A DNA stretch of 64,000 nucleotides from Bolinopsis microptera (Eukaryota; Ctenophora; Tentaculata; Lobata; Bolinopsidae), in assembly GCF_026151205.1 (NCBI RefSeq), contig NC_087072.1:15414169-15478168 (forward strand), written 5' to 3'. The notes below the pieces were generated by a model. The model was not told the origin of the DNA. It did not search any database and saw only the letters and a program-made list of their open reading frames with translations. A program made the translations under genes and the position numbers. How positions within the stretch are numbered: the first letter of the stretch is position 1; each line of letters opens with the position of its first letter. Positions 12,364 to 24,233 of this stretch are shown one piece after another.

Positions 12364-13352
12364 TAGATGTGGATACTGGCGAGGAGGTGATAATTGTTTG
12401 TTTACATTAATAGTGAGCACATGTTAAGCAGGCTGAGGAGGTGATAATTGTTTGTTTACATTTTAGGTCGAGCACATGTTAAGCAGGCTGAGGAGGTGAT
12501 ACATATTTTGTATTATAGAAGGTTTGTAACACTTGTAACGCCTTCTTGTTACCCCCCTTTGAGGACCCCGAATTATTTTCTGAACGAAAGCTCAAAAATA
12601 ACCGAGAAATCGACCTTCTTATTAACTCATTTTGATGACTGTTTCTGACCTAAAATTGCACGAAAAATCGATTTAGCTAGGTTTTAGAACCTATAAACAC
12701 TTCCTTATCCCTCAAAATTGATGTTTTATAGTTAATACGACCAACAAGCAACATATATTTTGATCCTTCGGTTCTACTCATGACCTAGACAGTTAAGCTG
12801 AACCGGACAGATTGAGGCAATCCTCACCTTAACTGATCAAACTGGTACTAACACAATTTTCAGATATAAATGTTCTTTGCGATACGTTTATTGCAGCTTT
12901 GCAACTTGAGTGAAGACCAGAGTACGAAAACACACAGCAGGTAAGCAACTCACTTTTGGTGACTGTTCCTCACGAACATTCTGATCCTGTAACATGTGAA
13001 CAGGGAGATCGTCTCCTTAACAAATCGAACAGGTACTATCACAATTTCCAGAGCACAGCATGATAACAAAGTCAAAAGAAACACAATGAAGGTAGGTTAC
13101 CAACACCACAATATAACAATCATACTGACAACTGAATTAAATGTATTCTGACGACGGGCAGCCCTGATGTGCTCCGTGGTCCTCAACGAGCGACCACTTG
13201 TAATAGAGGTGTTATGTCATGTGACACCGATCCGTCCAATCACAAACAGGAAAAGTGAGCAGATCGATATCGTGTGTTTACTTTCCTTATCTTTATTTGA
13301 CCCTCTGTTCACATTGTTATCTCTACCACATCTTGACTCGGCAAGGTCCACG
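12364..13352 (+). repeat. Left arm of a large interrupted inverted repeat
   Basis: This ~1-kb block matches the reverse complement of 20170-24233, apart from two insertions in the right arm. Shared landmarks are GATGTGGATACTGGCG at the outer end, the ~60-bp direct repeat around GCACATGTTAAGCAGGCTGA near 12415-12505, and CTCCGTGGTCCTCAACGAGC near 13170. The arms diverge just after CACGTGCAATA near 13352. A TTAA at 12793-12796 corresponds to the site where the right arm carries a 2.65-kb insertion. No coding function is evident. Confidence 0.9.
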
Positions 13353-14289
13353 TGCAATAGTAGTTAGTAGTTAGTAGGTGACGGGAGCTTCTAAGCTTTC
13401 CGTAGTGCCCCCAACCTGCTTTCAGATATGGGGGTCATATATGCCTTCAGTTTCCACCCGGTGAACCTGGTCGGCGAGCCCCCAGGTTTCAACTGCGCAT
13501 AATAATATAGCCGTGCGGGTAATAAATCCCGGGTTGGCTTTTCGTGTATTCGGTAGTGTGGCCGACCCCACTACTCTGCTGCGCGTTGCCGTGTTGGGGT
13601 GCTATCCCGGCCCGCGCGCCGGAGCTAGCCCCTCTCCCCGGCCTCCGCGCACTTCAGCTATTTCGCTATATAAGAATTGAAATCTGCGTTCGTTTTCAAG
13701 AAAACAACAATTTCAAGAAAACAACAATTTTATTTAGTATCAATTAAAGCAGACAAAAATATATTTCATATAAAAATATATTTCATAATATATAACTAGC
13801 ACGAACTTTAGATCAGATATCTTAGGGGACTTGGAGTAGCAAGAGATTGACTAAAAGGTATATAACTTTTACAAAGATACGTCGAGAAGAATCCAGGGTG
13901 ATACAGGATCGGAGAGTGCAGACCAAAAGTTTACGCACCCACCTTTGCCTCCTGAGTTCTTGGTTGGGTAGAAATTTATGCAAACTTGGTCGTTTATACT
14001 CCAAGTCCCTTTCTTAAAAGAAGTAGTATTAACTATGTCTAGAGTTAGCTTCGTTCAATAATAACAATATCAATATAATCAATATCAATACCAGATAAAC
14101 CTACCGAATAAATTATTAAATATCAATTAATTCATTCCGATAAAAAATGTTATAAATTTAGATATTTAACTTATCTAAAAACATTACAACAAATGTTTAA
14201 AAAGCGCCCAAAATCGATTTGAAAGATTTTCTGTCTATAGTACAATCATGATAGTAATAGTAAGTGTGTGCCGCTGCAATTAGATTTGA
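13353..14289. other. Inverted-repeat spacer and LINE 3' untranslated region
   Basis: Holds a GC-richer patch at 13440-13660, a small duplication of TTTCAAGAAAACAACAATT near 13697-13735, and the AT-rich 3' region of the minus-strand LINE. A degenerate ATCAAT-type tract lies at 14056-14095. No gene is seen. Confidence 0.5.
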
Positions 14290-16201
14290 TTACTGCAATT
14301 TAAAATTGTTTGGAGTCCATGTATCTTTTAAGTCAGCTGCCTGTGCTTGTATTAATAGTGCTTTGGTTCTCAGTTTTATCAAGCTAATGGACGTTTCTAA
14401 GCAATTGCTTGAAGTTAAAATTTTTTTATGAACAGCGTTCCAAAGCTTGGCTGCATTAAACAAAAAGGTATTTGATTTATTTAGGAGAATAACCATTAGA
14501 CTCGTTGCACGGTTTGAAATGTTGATAGCCTCATAAAGGGAGTATGGGCAGTGGTACTTGATAATCTTAGAGAATTCTAAAATACAGTGATATTTGTACA
14601 AGTTTTGAGCTGTAAGAATTTTTAATCTATTAAAAATGGGTTTTGTATGCTCCTTTTCAAAGTGTTTATGGTCTAGTTTTTGCATACCGTATGGTCTAGT
14701 ACGTGCACATGTTGATTGTTTATCTAAATATGAGTCAAGGTCGCCAAAAAGGATCCTTATACAGTGCTTCTGTGTGATGAAAAGACTATCATTGGACCGT
14801 TCTTTGAGGACAACACCCCAAACGCTTATACCATAACTGAGATGTGATTCAAAAAGAGCATTATATATTTTCAAATATAGTTCAGAAGGTATCGAGTGCC
14901 GAATTCTGCAGATTGCACCAGTCATAGATCGCAGTTTTTTACGGATGTAGTGCATGTGGGCAATCCAGTTTAGCTTACTATCTATAACAACACCTAAGAA
15001 TTTGGTATCCTTGACTTTAGTAATAACCTTACCATTGATGAATATTGATCTAGATTCATCTAGCAGGATAGCAAATGGTCTGGTCCGTGCACAGGTGTCA
15101 TCATATTCAGAGGCAGGTTTAAAATGTATGTAGCAGCATTTGGACATGTTGATATGAAGTAGATTACATTTCATGTAAATCGAGACATGTTTAAGTACTA
15201 AGTTGGCTTTTTTGTATGTTGCTTCTCTAGATGGTCCTGATATGAAGATATTAGTGTCATCAGCATAAAGTACAAATTTCACCTCACTGTCTGAAAAGCA
15301 GTTTACTATATCGTTCATATACAATAGGAAGAGTAACGGCCCTAGAATTGACCCTTGTGGTACTCCAAATTTCACGTCCATTGTTTCTGATGGTACATCG
15401 TTATACATAACATACTGCTTTCTGTTAGTCAAATAGCTTTTTAGTAAGGTAAGTGCTGTGCCCCTAATACCGCAGGAATTTAATTTGCATAAAAGAATAT
15501 CGTGATCAAGGGTGTCGAAGGCTTTGCTCAAGTCAATGAATATCCCTAGGACATGTTTATTGCTTGCCAGAGACTTAGTAACGGAGTCTATAGATTTGTG
15601 TAGAGCATGGGTGGTAGAATGGCCTTTTCTAAATCCAAACTGTGAGTCTGTTAGTACACCTTTAGATGTGAAGAAATTATAGAGGCGTTTATAAATGACC
15701 TTCTCGAAGATCTTTCCAAATAAAGGTAATATTGATACAGGCCGATAATTTTCAATGCATTCCTTATTGTCTTTCTTGTAAATAGGAATAACTTTACCAG
15801 TTTTAAAAATACTTGGGAATGTACCACTTTGTATACATGTGTTGTAAAGCCTAGCCAAGGTACCAGCAATGAGCTTGGCCGGTTTTTTTACAACAACTAT
15901 AGGTATGTCACTCGCCTTACCATTTTGAAAATCTCTGATCACCTCTATAATTTCTTCTTCATTAGTTTCTTCCAGGTATATGGAGTCAGATACCGAATTA
16001 GACATAAACTGAGCAAATGATTCTACTGGTTCCAGAGAAATACTATTGTTTGACAGTACATTTTTATTGAGATTACTTGCAAGAGATGTAAAATATTCAC
16101 AGAATTTGTTAGCAATTATTCGTCTGCAAGTAACTCTCTGGCCATCTATAACAAAATCGTCCTTACATCTAGGTTTGGCAAGATAATTATTTCGAGTAAA
16201 G
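14290..16201 (-). mobile_element. CR1/L2-type non-LTR retrotransposon, reverse transcriptase part, 5' truncated
   Basis: A long open minus-strand frame encodes an RNA-directed DNA polymerase that makes cDNA at the insertion site. It stays open to about 16201 and the listed Met is at 16005. Motifs in order are ENYRPVSILP, SQFGFRKGHSTTHAL, FIDLSKAFDTLDHDIL, GVPQGSILGPLLFLLYMND and the catalytic FVLYADDT. The thumb region follows with VKDTKFLGVVID and HLSYGISVWG, and the family-specific C-terminus carries two CARTRP motifs, HFEKEHTKPIFNRL and TWTPNNFKL before the stop. The apurinic endonuclease and ORF1 are absent, which is normal 5' truncation. The RT domain shows no stop or frameshift, so the insertion is fairly young. 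It lies in the spacer of the big inverted repeat. Confidence 0.92.
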
Positions 16202-16315
16202 AATCAGAGTTGCCATGCCGCTCGCCCGAGCGTTTGGAGTTTTAGGAGCCAGTCCAGACACTTGCCTGGATTGCATCGCAATAGCTCCGTATCGACTCCT
16301 TACGCCCGAGTAAGT

Positions 16316-16545
16316 TGTTATATCCTATATAGTGTGTAGTAGCCATGGTAACAGTGTGTAGTTGCTATGGTAACAGTGTGTAGTTGCTATAGTATCAGTA
16401 CGTAGTTACTATGGTAGCAGTGTTTAGTTGTTAGGTAGTGATTTGGAGTTGCTACGGTAACCGTGTGTGGTTGCTATGTTAAGAGTGTGTAGTTTCTATG
16501 GCAACATTGAATGGTTGCTGTGGTAACAATTTAGAGTTCTTCTTC
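16316..16545. repeat. ~24-bp minisatellite
   Basis: About nine to ten imperfect copies of a unit containing GTGTGTAGTTGCTATGGTAA run through this stretch. No reading frame is maintained. Confidence 0.85.
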
Positions 16546-16575
16546 GTTGACAAATTCTAGTAAAGTCGTTTCAAA

Positions 16576-16635
16576 TGATTAACATCGTTTAAATGAATAA
16601 CATCGTTTAAATGAATAACATCGTTTAAATGAATA
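16576..16635. repeat. 18-bp triplicate repeat
   Basis: Three near-perfect copies of AACATCGTTTAAATGAAT in tandem. Confidence 0.85.
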
Positions 16636-16639
16636 AAAC

Positions 16640-18230
16640 TGAATAAAAAGTTGAAACAATAGATAATAAAATTACACGCCATGCGCGCTACCAGAGTAGC
16701 TAGCGCAGCGCGCAAAACGTATTAAAGGATTGACAGCGAGATCATTAGCACATACTGTGCTCAAATGGCGTTCGCGCGTTACGTAAAATATAGGAAAAAT
16801 TTAATATAGCAATCTCAATTCGAACCTTGAAGATAACGCTGATTGGATGAATCAATCATTCATTGATAAGCCAGTGTGTGCTACACTCATATCGTTTCAT
16901 CTACACACTAAGTAATCACTAATCTATAATGATGAAGTAGTGGCAGAAAAGTCATGCCTTGTAACATGATCAGGTTTGACAGCGGTGCATTTGATGGCTG
17001 AAGATTACTTCGGTGAGTCTGTTTGAGAGGTTGTGCTATTAGAGTGGAATTTACCAGGTGTAGGAGCTGCGCCTTGAGGGAAGAATGTAACCAGTTTTGG
17101 AAAACTGTCGCCCTGTCGTGTGGTAATATTTTAATTCTGTGAAAGCATGGTTCGAGGTAAAATTTATAAACAAGTAAGTAAAGTGAATCAATTTTACACG
17201 CTAAAACTTTATATAAACATGGGCTTTTAAGGAAAATAGATCATGTTAGGTCTGATATGTCTGGCCGGAGGCCTTTCTCTTTGATATGTGGTGTATGGCC
17301 ATGGGCCGTTCTCTTTTGTATGATGTGGAGGATGAGAATTTCAATAGGTATATAATATTTCATGTTATATTACAAATGACGAGATCAATTTCTTGCCTGT
17401 AGACACGGATTAGTAGATGGGTTGGTCGAGGGGGGTATAATGCATGTCTGACTGCAAATCTCAGTTAGACAACTCTGATTTCAGGAACTTGGATAGAGTT
17501 GAGCTTTGTCTTAATAAGAGACATGATGTCTGATGTTGGCATTCTTGTAATCTGTGCGAATGTCTAGGGAGACATGAGCTGTATCAATCAGACTTATCCT
17601 TGGTTCAGAGCAGTATCTGTTGTCCTGCATTGTGGCTGAGTAGCTGTCTGTCTGTTTGGCTTTGATTTTCGTAGATATTTAAGCCTGTTCCTGGGAATCT
17701 AGGGTTGTTAGTATACACACAAGGGGGTGGAACGAAAGTTAGTTTATAATAATAGTTTAGCAGCCAATACGGAGGCAAGTAACGATCGAGAAAACAAGAT
17801 GTGTTCTAAACGCCGTCAAAAAGAGATGATGCAAAAAGTGTGTCTAGTCAACAAACAGAAGGACTGTAACTGAGACCCTGGTTCTATGAATGCTGACGAT
17901 CTACAATATGCAGTAGAGTGAGACAGAATACAAATGAAAGAACAGAACAATAGAATTATAACAAGAAACTTAGCCTGTAGAGTAAAACGGCGGAGAATTC
18001 CAGCACTCATATCAGAGAGTTTCCCCATTTCTGTTGGTGCTGACTTCCCAGAGAAGCAGCAGAGTCGTACTTTATCAGAGTTGCTTGTACCAGAGCGGTT
18101 GATATCAGTCTTTGTTAAGTTGAGGGGCTACTGATGATTTCTTGCTTCTATCCTGCTTCTGTTAGTTTATAATTTTAGTTTAGCCTGGAAGCTAAGAGGG
18201 GATTAGTAAACACGCAGTAGTATGGTACAC
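16640..18230. other. No gene recognised
   Basis: Mixed AT-rich DNA with short open frames on both strands, no consistent splice-phase pattern and no recognisable protein or RNA. It may be unique spacer or very old repeats. Confidence 0.45.
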
Positions 18231-18234
18231 TGCT

Positions 18235-18600
18235 GCCAGCTGACTCACCAGCAACAATGCATGTCCAAAGGGGAGGCAGAGGGAGAGATATCACCGACAA
18301 CCTGGGTGACAGGCCACCGACAGTGCACCCACCTCTGTAGGTCTGAGGGCGACAGGTCAAGAACCAGGTGAGACTAGTAATCAAACAGAAAAGGGACCGA
18401 ACTGCTAAGGTGATTGAGTGAGTGAGATGCTGCATTGCTACTGGCTGACTCGCCAGCAACAATGCAAGTCCAAGAAGAAAAAAGGAGAGACACTGTCCGT
18501 TATCTGGGTGAGCCACCACCGACAGTGCTCCCACTTCTGTGGGGCTGAGGGTGTTGGCTCCAAGAACCAGCCGTGAGCGAACAGCGCCTGTCCCCCTCTA
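18235..18600. repeat. Imperfect ~210-bp tandem duplication
   Basis: The block beginning TGACTCACCAGCAACAATGC at about 18241 recurs at about 18447 (TGACTCGCCAGCAACAATGC). Both copies continue through a GACAGTGC..CCCAC phrase and a CAAGAACCAG phrase. Open frames crossing it are not conserved between the two copies. Confidence 0.75.
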
Positions 18601-18845
18601 TGGTTAACTTGAGAGTAACAGGACTGTGCCATTCTCCAGGCCAATCCGTTCTGTAACCAGCTGACCCAGCACCACCTCTAATGGAAGATGTGGTTCTTTA
18701 TTCTGAAATATTTGTTTTATTCTGGTTCGGATTGGACTTCGCTAGGATTTATCAGTTTTTCTGTAGACACTAATGCTCCCTCGAGGAAAGACATGAGCCC
18801 CGGCGAAACTGACCAAAAACGTGGCAGGGATTCTCACCCTACTCC

Positions 18846-20178
18846 ACGTGCAATATCTGCACCGCGGTAAACACGCCATGATTACGTCATGAACTTGAAA
18901 TAGTGTGATTGTTGTACACTTATATAACCGTGCCCATCGCCCACGTACATTACAAACTGTTGGGGGGGGGGGGGTGGGGGCAGGGGATGGGGTTTAAGAT
19001 AAACAACCGATCTTGATAGTGTGTTGGTCGCTCCTCCAACTGACTGTGATGCTTATCGTCCAGTCAGGAACAGAATAATAACATAATTTTTTAGTTATAG
19101 TATGTCTCGGCTGAACTGCGGAGATAAGTACAGTTTGCTGTAATATGTACAGTTTGCTGTAATATGTGGTCGCGAACAGGAAAAAACGACACGAATGTGT
19201 ACGGTACCAGCTAAAATATCTACCAGTTACATTCAGTACAAGTATATTTCGAATAGCAATTTTAATAGCGTACAGCAAAGTTCTAACCCATGATCCGAAA
19301 TAAAATGCAGCTGGTAAACGAACTAAAGAGGGGTTCACTGAACCATTTCAACAGCGCACCTATTACCCGTTATCGATTTTATCAATACTTGAACTTCCGT
19401 GTTATCTCATCTAAAATAAACACCCCGCACACAAAATGAATTCCATTGACTTGAAATTGAGGGCAAGTGCAGCATTTTAAAGTTACACAAACTCTTATTA
19501 CAATTGTGAGAAGGACTCCAAGTTTACATATTTAAAACGGCAATGACTAATTACAAAGCACAAATTGAAATTTTTAGTGTCTAACCTGGCAAAAATGAAC
19601 TGCACCATGTTGAACTAGTACTTCAACTCTGTCAGGTATAACCATGCTTGTCCTCCTGTATACTGCCTCCTCCTGGAACATACAGTTCTTGTCAGTGAAG
19701 TCGTGTCCTAGATTCTGTTTCCAAACACTTACTGTCTAAAGGTCTAAGTTAAGCAAAGGAGCACTCATGGATATATGCATTATTCCTTTGCTTCCAGTTG
19801 GTGTAAACTTAAAGCACAGTTCATCATTTGGAATCTCACTCAGTTCATAATCGCGACCTCATATTAGAGTAAATGTTTTTAATAATACTAATCTCCGCAA
19901 TTGAACAATGAAACCGAAACATGATATAACTAAAGAATGTTAATGTTCCGTTCATGACTGGACGGTTAGCATCACAGTCAGTTGGAGGAGCGACCAACAC
20001 ACTATCAAGAGCGGTTGTTTATCTTAAACCCCATCCCCCGCCCCCACCCCCCCCCCCCCCCCAACAGTTTGTAATGTACGTGGGCGATGGGCATGGTTAT
20101 TTAAGTGTACAACAATCACACTATTTCAAGTTCATGACGTAATCATGGCGTGTTTACCGCGGTGCAGATATTGCACGC
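18846..20178. repeat. Inverted repeat, ~230-bp arms with ~860-bp spacer
   Basis: The left arm (18846-19078) and right arm (19940-20178) are reverse complements at roughly 95 percent by eye. They include GTGCAATATCTGCACCGCGG at the outer ends, a G/C homopolymer in each arm, and TGTTGGTCGCTCCTCCAACT at the inner ends. The right arm runs directly into the right arm of the larger inverted repeat. The two inverted repeats are therefore probably parts of one element family, of which the left arm at 12364 is a shorter copy. The spacer holds no gene. Confidence 0.85.
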
Positions 20179-20520
20179 GGACCTTGCCGAGTCAAGATGT
20201 GGTAGAGGTAACAAGGTGAACAGAGGGTCAAATAAAGATAAGGAAAGTAAACACACGATATCGATCTGCTCACTTTTCCTGTTTGTGATTGGACGGATCG
20301 GTGTCACATGACATAACACCTCTCTTACAAGTGGTCGCTCGTTGAGGACCACGGAGCACATCAGGGCTGCCCGTCGTCAGAATACATTTAATTCAGTTGT
20401 CAGTATGATTGTTATATTGTGGTGTTGGTAACCTACCTTCATTGTGTTTCTTTTGACTTTGTTATCATGCTGTGCTCTGGAAATTGTGATAGTACCTGTT
20501 CGATTTGTTAAGGAGACGAC

Positions 20521-20928
20521 ATTGCTTATATTCTGCCTTGTAAACAAAGAGCAAATCTTCTTAATGCCTTCTTCCTGTCCTAAAACTAAAACTTCATCCT
20601 ATTAAAGTAAAGGCCAGTTGTTACCACAAGCTATTATACCGTCCCTCTCAAAAACATGCCTCAGCCTCCATCAAAAACAATTTTAGTTTTCAGTCCTTTT
20701 AGTTTCCAAAAATCTACCGAGCTAGTGTTCTGGTGTGCACAAAAGCCCCTAAGCCCGTGCATTCCTTGCCCCGCTAGCTGCCAGTCCTTGACAAACTTCC
20801 AATAGCAAAGATCAACTAGACATTTACAAATTGAGCACTATGCAATTTTAATTGTTTTAAATATTTGACTTTGTAAAATGAGCTAAAACATTGATTTATT
20901 AGTTTCATTGATTTATTAGTTTCATTGA
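20521..20928. mobile_element. ~400-bp SINE/LINE-fragment-like insertion in inverted-repeat arm
   Basis: The sequence is missing from the paralogous left arm, where the flanks are contiguous (GGGAGATC next to GTCTCC at about 13002). The insertion ends in two to three tandem copies of a 17-bp unit, ATTGATTTATTAGTTTC, near 20890-20926. That is the kind of short-repeat tail left by retroposons. I see no promoter boxes or coding sequence, so the class is uncertain. Confidence 0.6.
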
Positions 20929-21146
20929 TCTCCCTGTTCATATGTTACAGGATCAGAATGTTCGTGAGGAACAGTCACCAAAAGTGAGTTGCTTACCTGC
21001 TGTTTGATTTCGTACTCTGGTCTTCACTCAAGTTGCAAAGCTGCAATAAACGTATCGCAAAGAACATTTATATCTGAAAATTGTGTTAGTACCAGTTTGA
21101 TCAGTTAAGGTGTTCGGATTGCCTCAATCTGTCGGGTTCAGCTTAA

Positions 21147-23800
21147 CCCATTAGGGACGACGAGTTTTAAAGTTTGCCGATTTTGATGCCGTTTAACACA
21201 CTAGGTCACATTACAGCAAAAATGAGATATCCAAAAAGCTAATCTGTATCTCGTTTACTTTAAAAGATACAGCTATGGTCGCATACGACCCACTCGTCCG
21301 GGTCGCAAACGACCCATCACGGTTTTTCGGCTATTACTTCTGAAACAAAGACGTTAGGATAAAATAAAAACTGCAGCATAAGTTAAAAACGTATGGTCAA
21401 TACTGTGTGACTCTAACTTTTCAAAAATAAAGAATTTGGGTCATTAACGACCCACTCGGCTCACTTGCTTATTACTACATTTGTCCATGTAACTTCTTGA
21501 ATTCAGCCTAAAACATGACATCATAAGTGCAAAATCGCCTCTCAGCAAGTGATTATCATCATAAACTGCAAAAAATCGGTTAAATGGGTCATTAGCGACC
21601 CACTAGGACCACAAAATTGATTAATTAAATATAATGTTGTCAAACTATTACAAATATTATTATAAAAACATGTTATATCTTGGTCATTACTCCTGTACGT
21701 TGATTTAACTTTTAAAATCGATCAACTGGGTCAATAACGACCCACTCGGAAGTTGAACCACGTCATTAATTATCAGTATCATGCTGTTCCACCATCAAGA
21801 AAGACACTCGTAGGTCTTAATTCCACGCAAACCACGCGTGGATGACCACTAGCCCTCCTGAGTCTGGAGTCTCAAGGTGATCTGCAGATCACGTCACCCA
21901 ATCACTGACGAATAATGGGCAGAATTGGATTGATAGGTAGGTGAGTTTATCAGCTGTTACTACACGACCGTAATGTCGTGGGACAACAAACAACGTGCCT
22001 ATCTTTTCCCGATTCCTAAAAAGTCCAAGAAGAACTATACAACTGCTGGATTCAGATTTCAGATGGCTGCATCTACTCATTTCGCAGCTTCCTTTCTTTA
22101 CTTCTTTATAGGGGCCGTCAACATTGACATAATATAATTACGTTATCACTTATTGGACAATTTTTAGCCCCGCCCCCCCCCCCACACCCCACCACATAGC
22201 TATTATGTCAAAATTACACTAGCGTAATCATTTGGAAACCCCCTCCCTCTCGGCCGATTACGTAATACTTGGTTTCGTTTTGAAAGCTGCCTCGTTGTTG
22301 CTGGGTTGTTACCCACAACAAAGTAGTTGTCTGAGAGATTGCAGGTTGCAGCACCGCCAGCCAGATGGGGGGGGGGGGGCTTTTTCCTTGTCCTTCTTCA
22401 CAGAGCTGTAGATTTAGCCATCTGAATGCAGCAGTTGTTTAATTATTCTTGTACTTTCTAGGAATGTCAAACAGATTGGCATGTTGGATTAGAATATGCA
22501 ATTTGACCGCTCTTCTTTCAGTATTTACCCAAGGTTACAGGATATCTCGTAAACTTTGTGCAGGGGATTTTTCTTGAGTGACCGTGGGACCCTGGGTCTC
22601 AAGCGGTGAGTTGTAGCAGGTCGTTTTCCAAGATACGAAATTGACGAAAAAGGTAACAGAATCTAATAAGCAACAACAACAGCATGGCTATTATCTAGCA
22701 AGTTAGGAACGAGGGCCGATCTCCTTCTCTTTTGCGACACGGCCACGGTCCTTTCGGTACAGATTTCCACGCACCATAGTCAGGACGCAACTCCAGGCAT
22801 ATGCAGTCGTGTTATTCTCGCAGCTCTTTGATGAGTGATGACTGCCCTTCAGTTGGCCCTGGATCTCAGAATGGCTAGTGGTCAGCCACCGTGGTCCGTG
22901 TGGAGTTAAGACCTACGAGTGTCTTTCTTGATGGTGGAACAGCATGATAATTAATGAAGTGGTTCAACTTCCGAGTGGGTCGTTATTGACCCAGTTGATC
23001 GATTTAAGAAGTTAAATCAACGTACAGGAGTAATGACCAAGATATAATATGTTTTTATACTAATATTTGTAAAAGTTTGACAACATTATATTTAATTAAT
23101 CAATTTTGTGGTCCTAGTGGGTCGCTAATGACCCATTTAACCGATTTTTTGCAGTTTATGATGATAATCACTTGCTGAGAGGCGATTTTGCACTTATGAT
23201 GTCATGTTTTAGGCTGAATTCAAGAAGTTACATGGACAAATGTAGTAATAAGCAAGTGAGCCGAGTGGGTCGTTAATGACCCAAATTCTTTATTTTTGAA
23301 AAGTTAGAGTCACACAGTATTGACCATACGTTTTTAACTTATGCTACAGTTTTTATTTTATCCTAACGTCTTTGTTTCAGAAGTAATAGCCGAAAAACCG
23401 TGATGGGTCGTTTGCGACCCGGACGAGTGGGTCGTATGCGACCGCAGTTAGTAAACAGCGTCTAGCTCTGTTTGTGAACATTTGATTATCACGGGCTTTT
23501 CATTCGTGCCAAGGAAATCGTTGCCCGCAACTATTTTGTTCTCAAAAAAATAAGCCTACATAAAGTTTTAATGTCCCAATCAAGGCAAGAAGTTAAGTGA
23601 AATATTTTCCAATTATGACGACTAATTAGTCTAATTATTAAATTGTTAGTGATTAATTGGGTCTCGACTGGAAAGTCAATAATGTAGCCCAATAAATTTT
23701 GAGCATATGTGCGAAAGATTCGTGGCGTTTAGTATTTTGGTTTGTCCTCTATAGCCTCTAGAAAAGGTGGGTCGTAAACGACCCTATCGTCCCTAATGGG
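21147..23800. mobile_element. piggyBac-like non-autonomous element, TTAA target duplication
   Basis: The 2,654-bp insertion has 14-bp inverted ends, CCCATTAGGGACGA and TCGTCCCTAATGGG, flanked on both sides by TTAA (21143-21146 and 23801-23804). The paralogous arm has a single TTAA at 12793-12796 at exactly this position, which proves insertion and target duplication. TTAA duplication and CCC/GGG termini are the signature of the piggyBac superfamily. Most of the element is itself an inverted duplication: about 21190-21870 pairs with 22866-23445. About ten copies of a GGGTCGTTAACGACCC-type palindrome are spread over both halves. I find no transposase, so it would be mobilised in trans. Confidence 0.9.
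22100..22275. repeat. Nested repeat shared with window end (63742-63950)
   Basis: The centre of the piggyBac-like element contains a segment whose reverse complement matches 63742-63786. Both show ATTACGTAATC, GCCGAG, a G-rich run, then CCAAATGATTACG. It is probably a small MITE nested in the loop region. Boundaries are uncertain. Confidence 0.55.
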
Positions 23801-24233
23801 TTAACTGTCTAGGTCATGAGTAGAACCGAAGGATCAAAATATATGTTGCTTGTTGGTCGTATTAACTATAAAACATCAATTTTGAGGGATAAGGAAGTGT
23901 TTATAGGTTCTAAAACCTAGCTAAATCGATTTTTCGTGCAATTTCAGGTCAGAAACAGTCATCAAAATGAGTTAATAAGAAGGTCGATTTCTCGGTTATT
24001 TTTGAGCTTTCGTTCAGAAAATGATTCGGGGTCCTCAAAGGGGGGTAACAAGAAGGCGTTACAAGTGTTACAAACCTTCTATAATTCAAAATATGTATCA
24101 CCTCCTCAGCCTGCTTAACATGTGCTGGACCTAAAATGTAAACAAACAATTATCACCTCCTCAGCCTGCTTAACATGTGCTCACTATTAATGTAAACAAA
24201 CAATTATCACCTCCCCGCCAGTATCCACATCTA

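Larger units (their letters stand above)
20170..24233 (-). repeat. Right arm of the large inverted repeat, with two insertions
   Basis: Read on the minus strand, 24233-23805, 21142-20929 and 20520-20170 together match the left arm 12364-13352. Two segments are absent from the left arm: a TTAA-flanked element (21147-23800) and a ~400-bp insertion at about 20521-20928. Short open frames are shared with the left arm, but they lack any recognisable domain and I do not treat them as genes. Confidence 0.9.

Noticed and set aside
12448..12648. Open frame conserved in both arms of the large inverted repeat (also 23949-24149), and likewise 13167-13367 / 20143-20361
   Set aside because: Conservation is explained by near-identical DNA of the duplicated arms; no domain or start context supports a protein.
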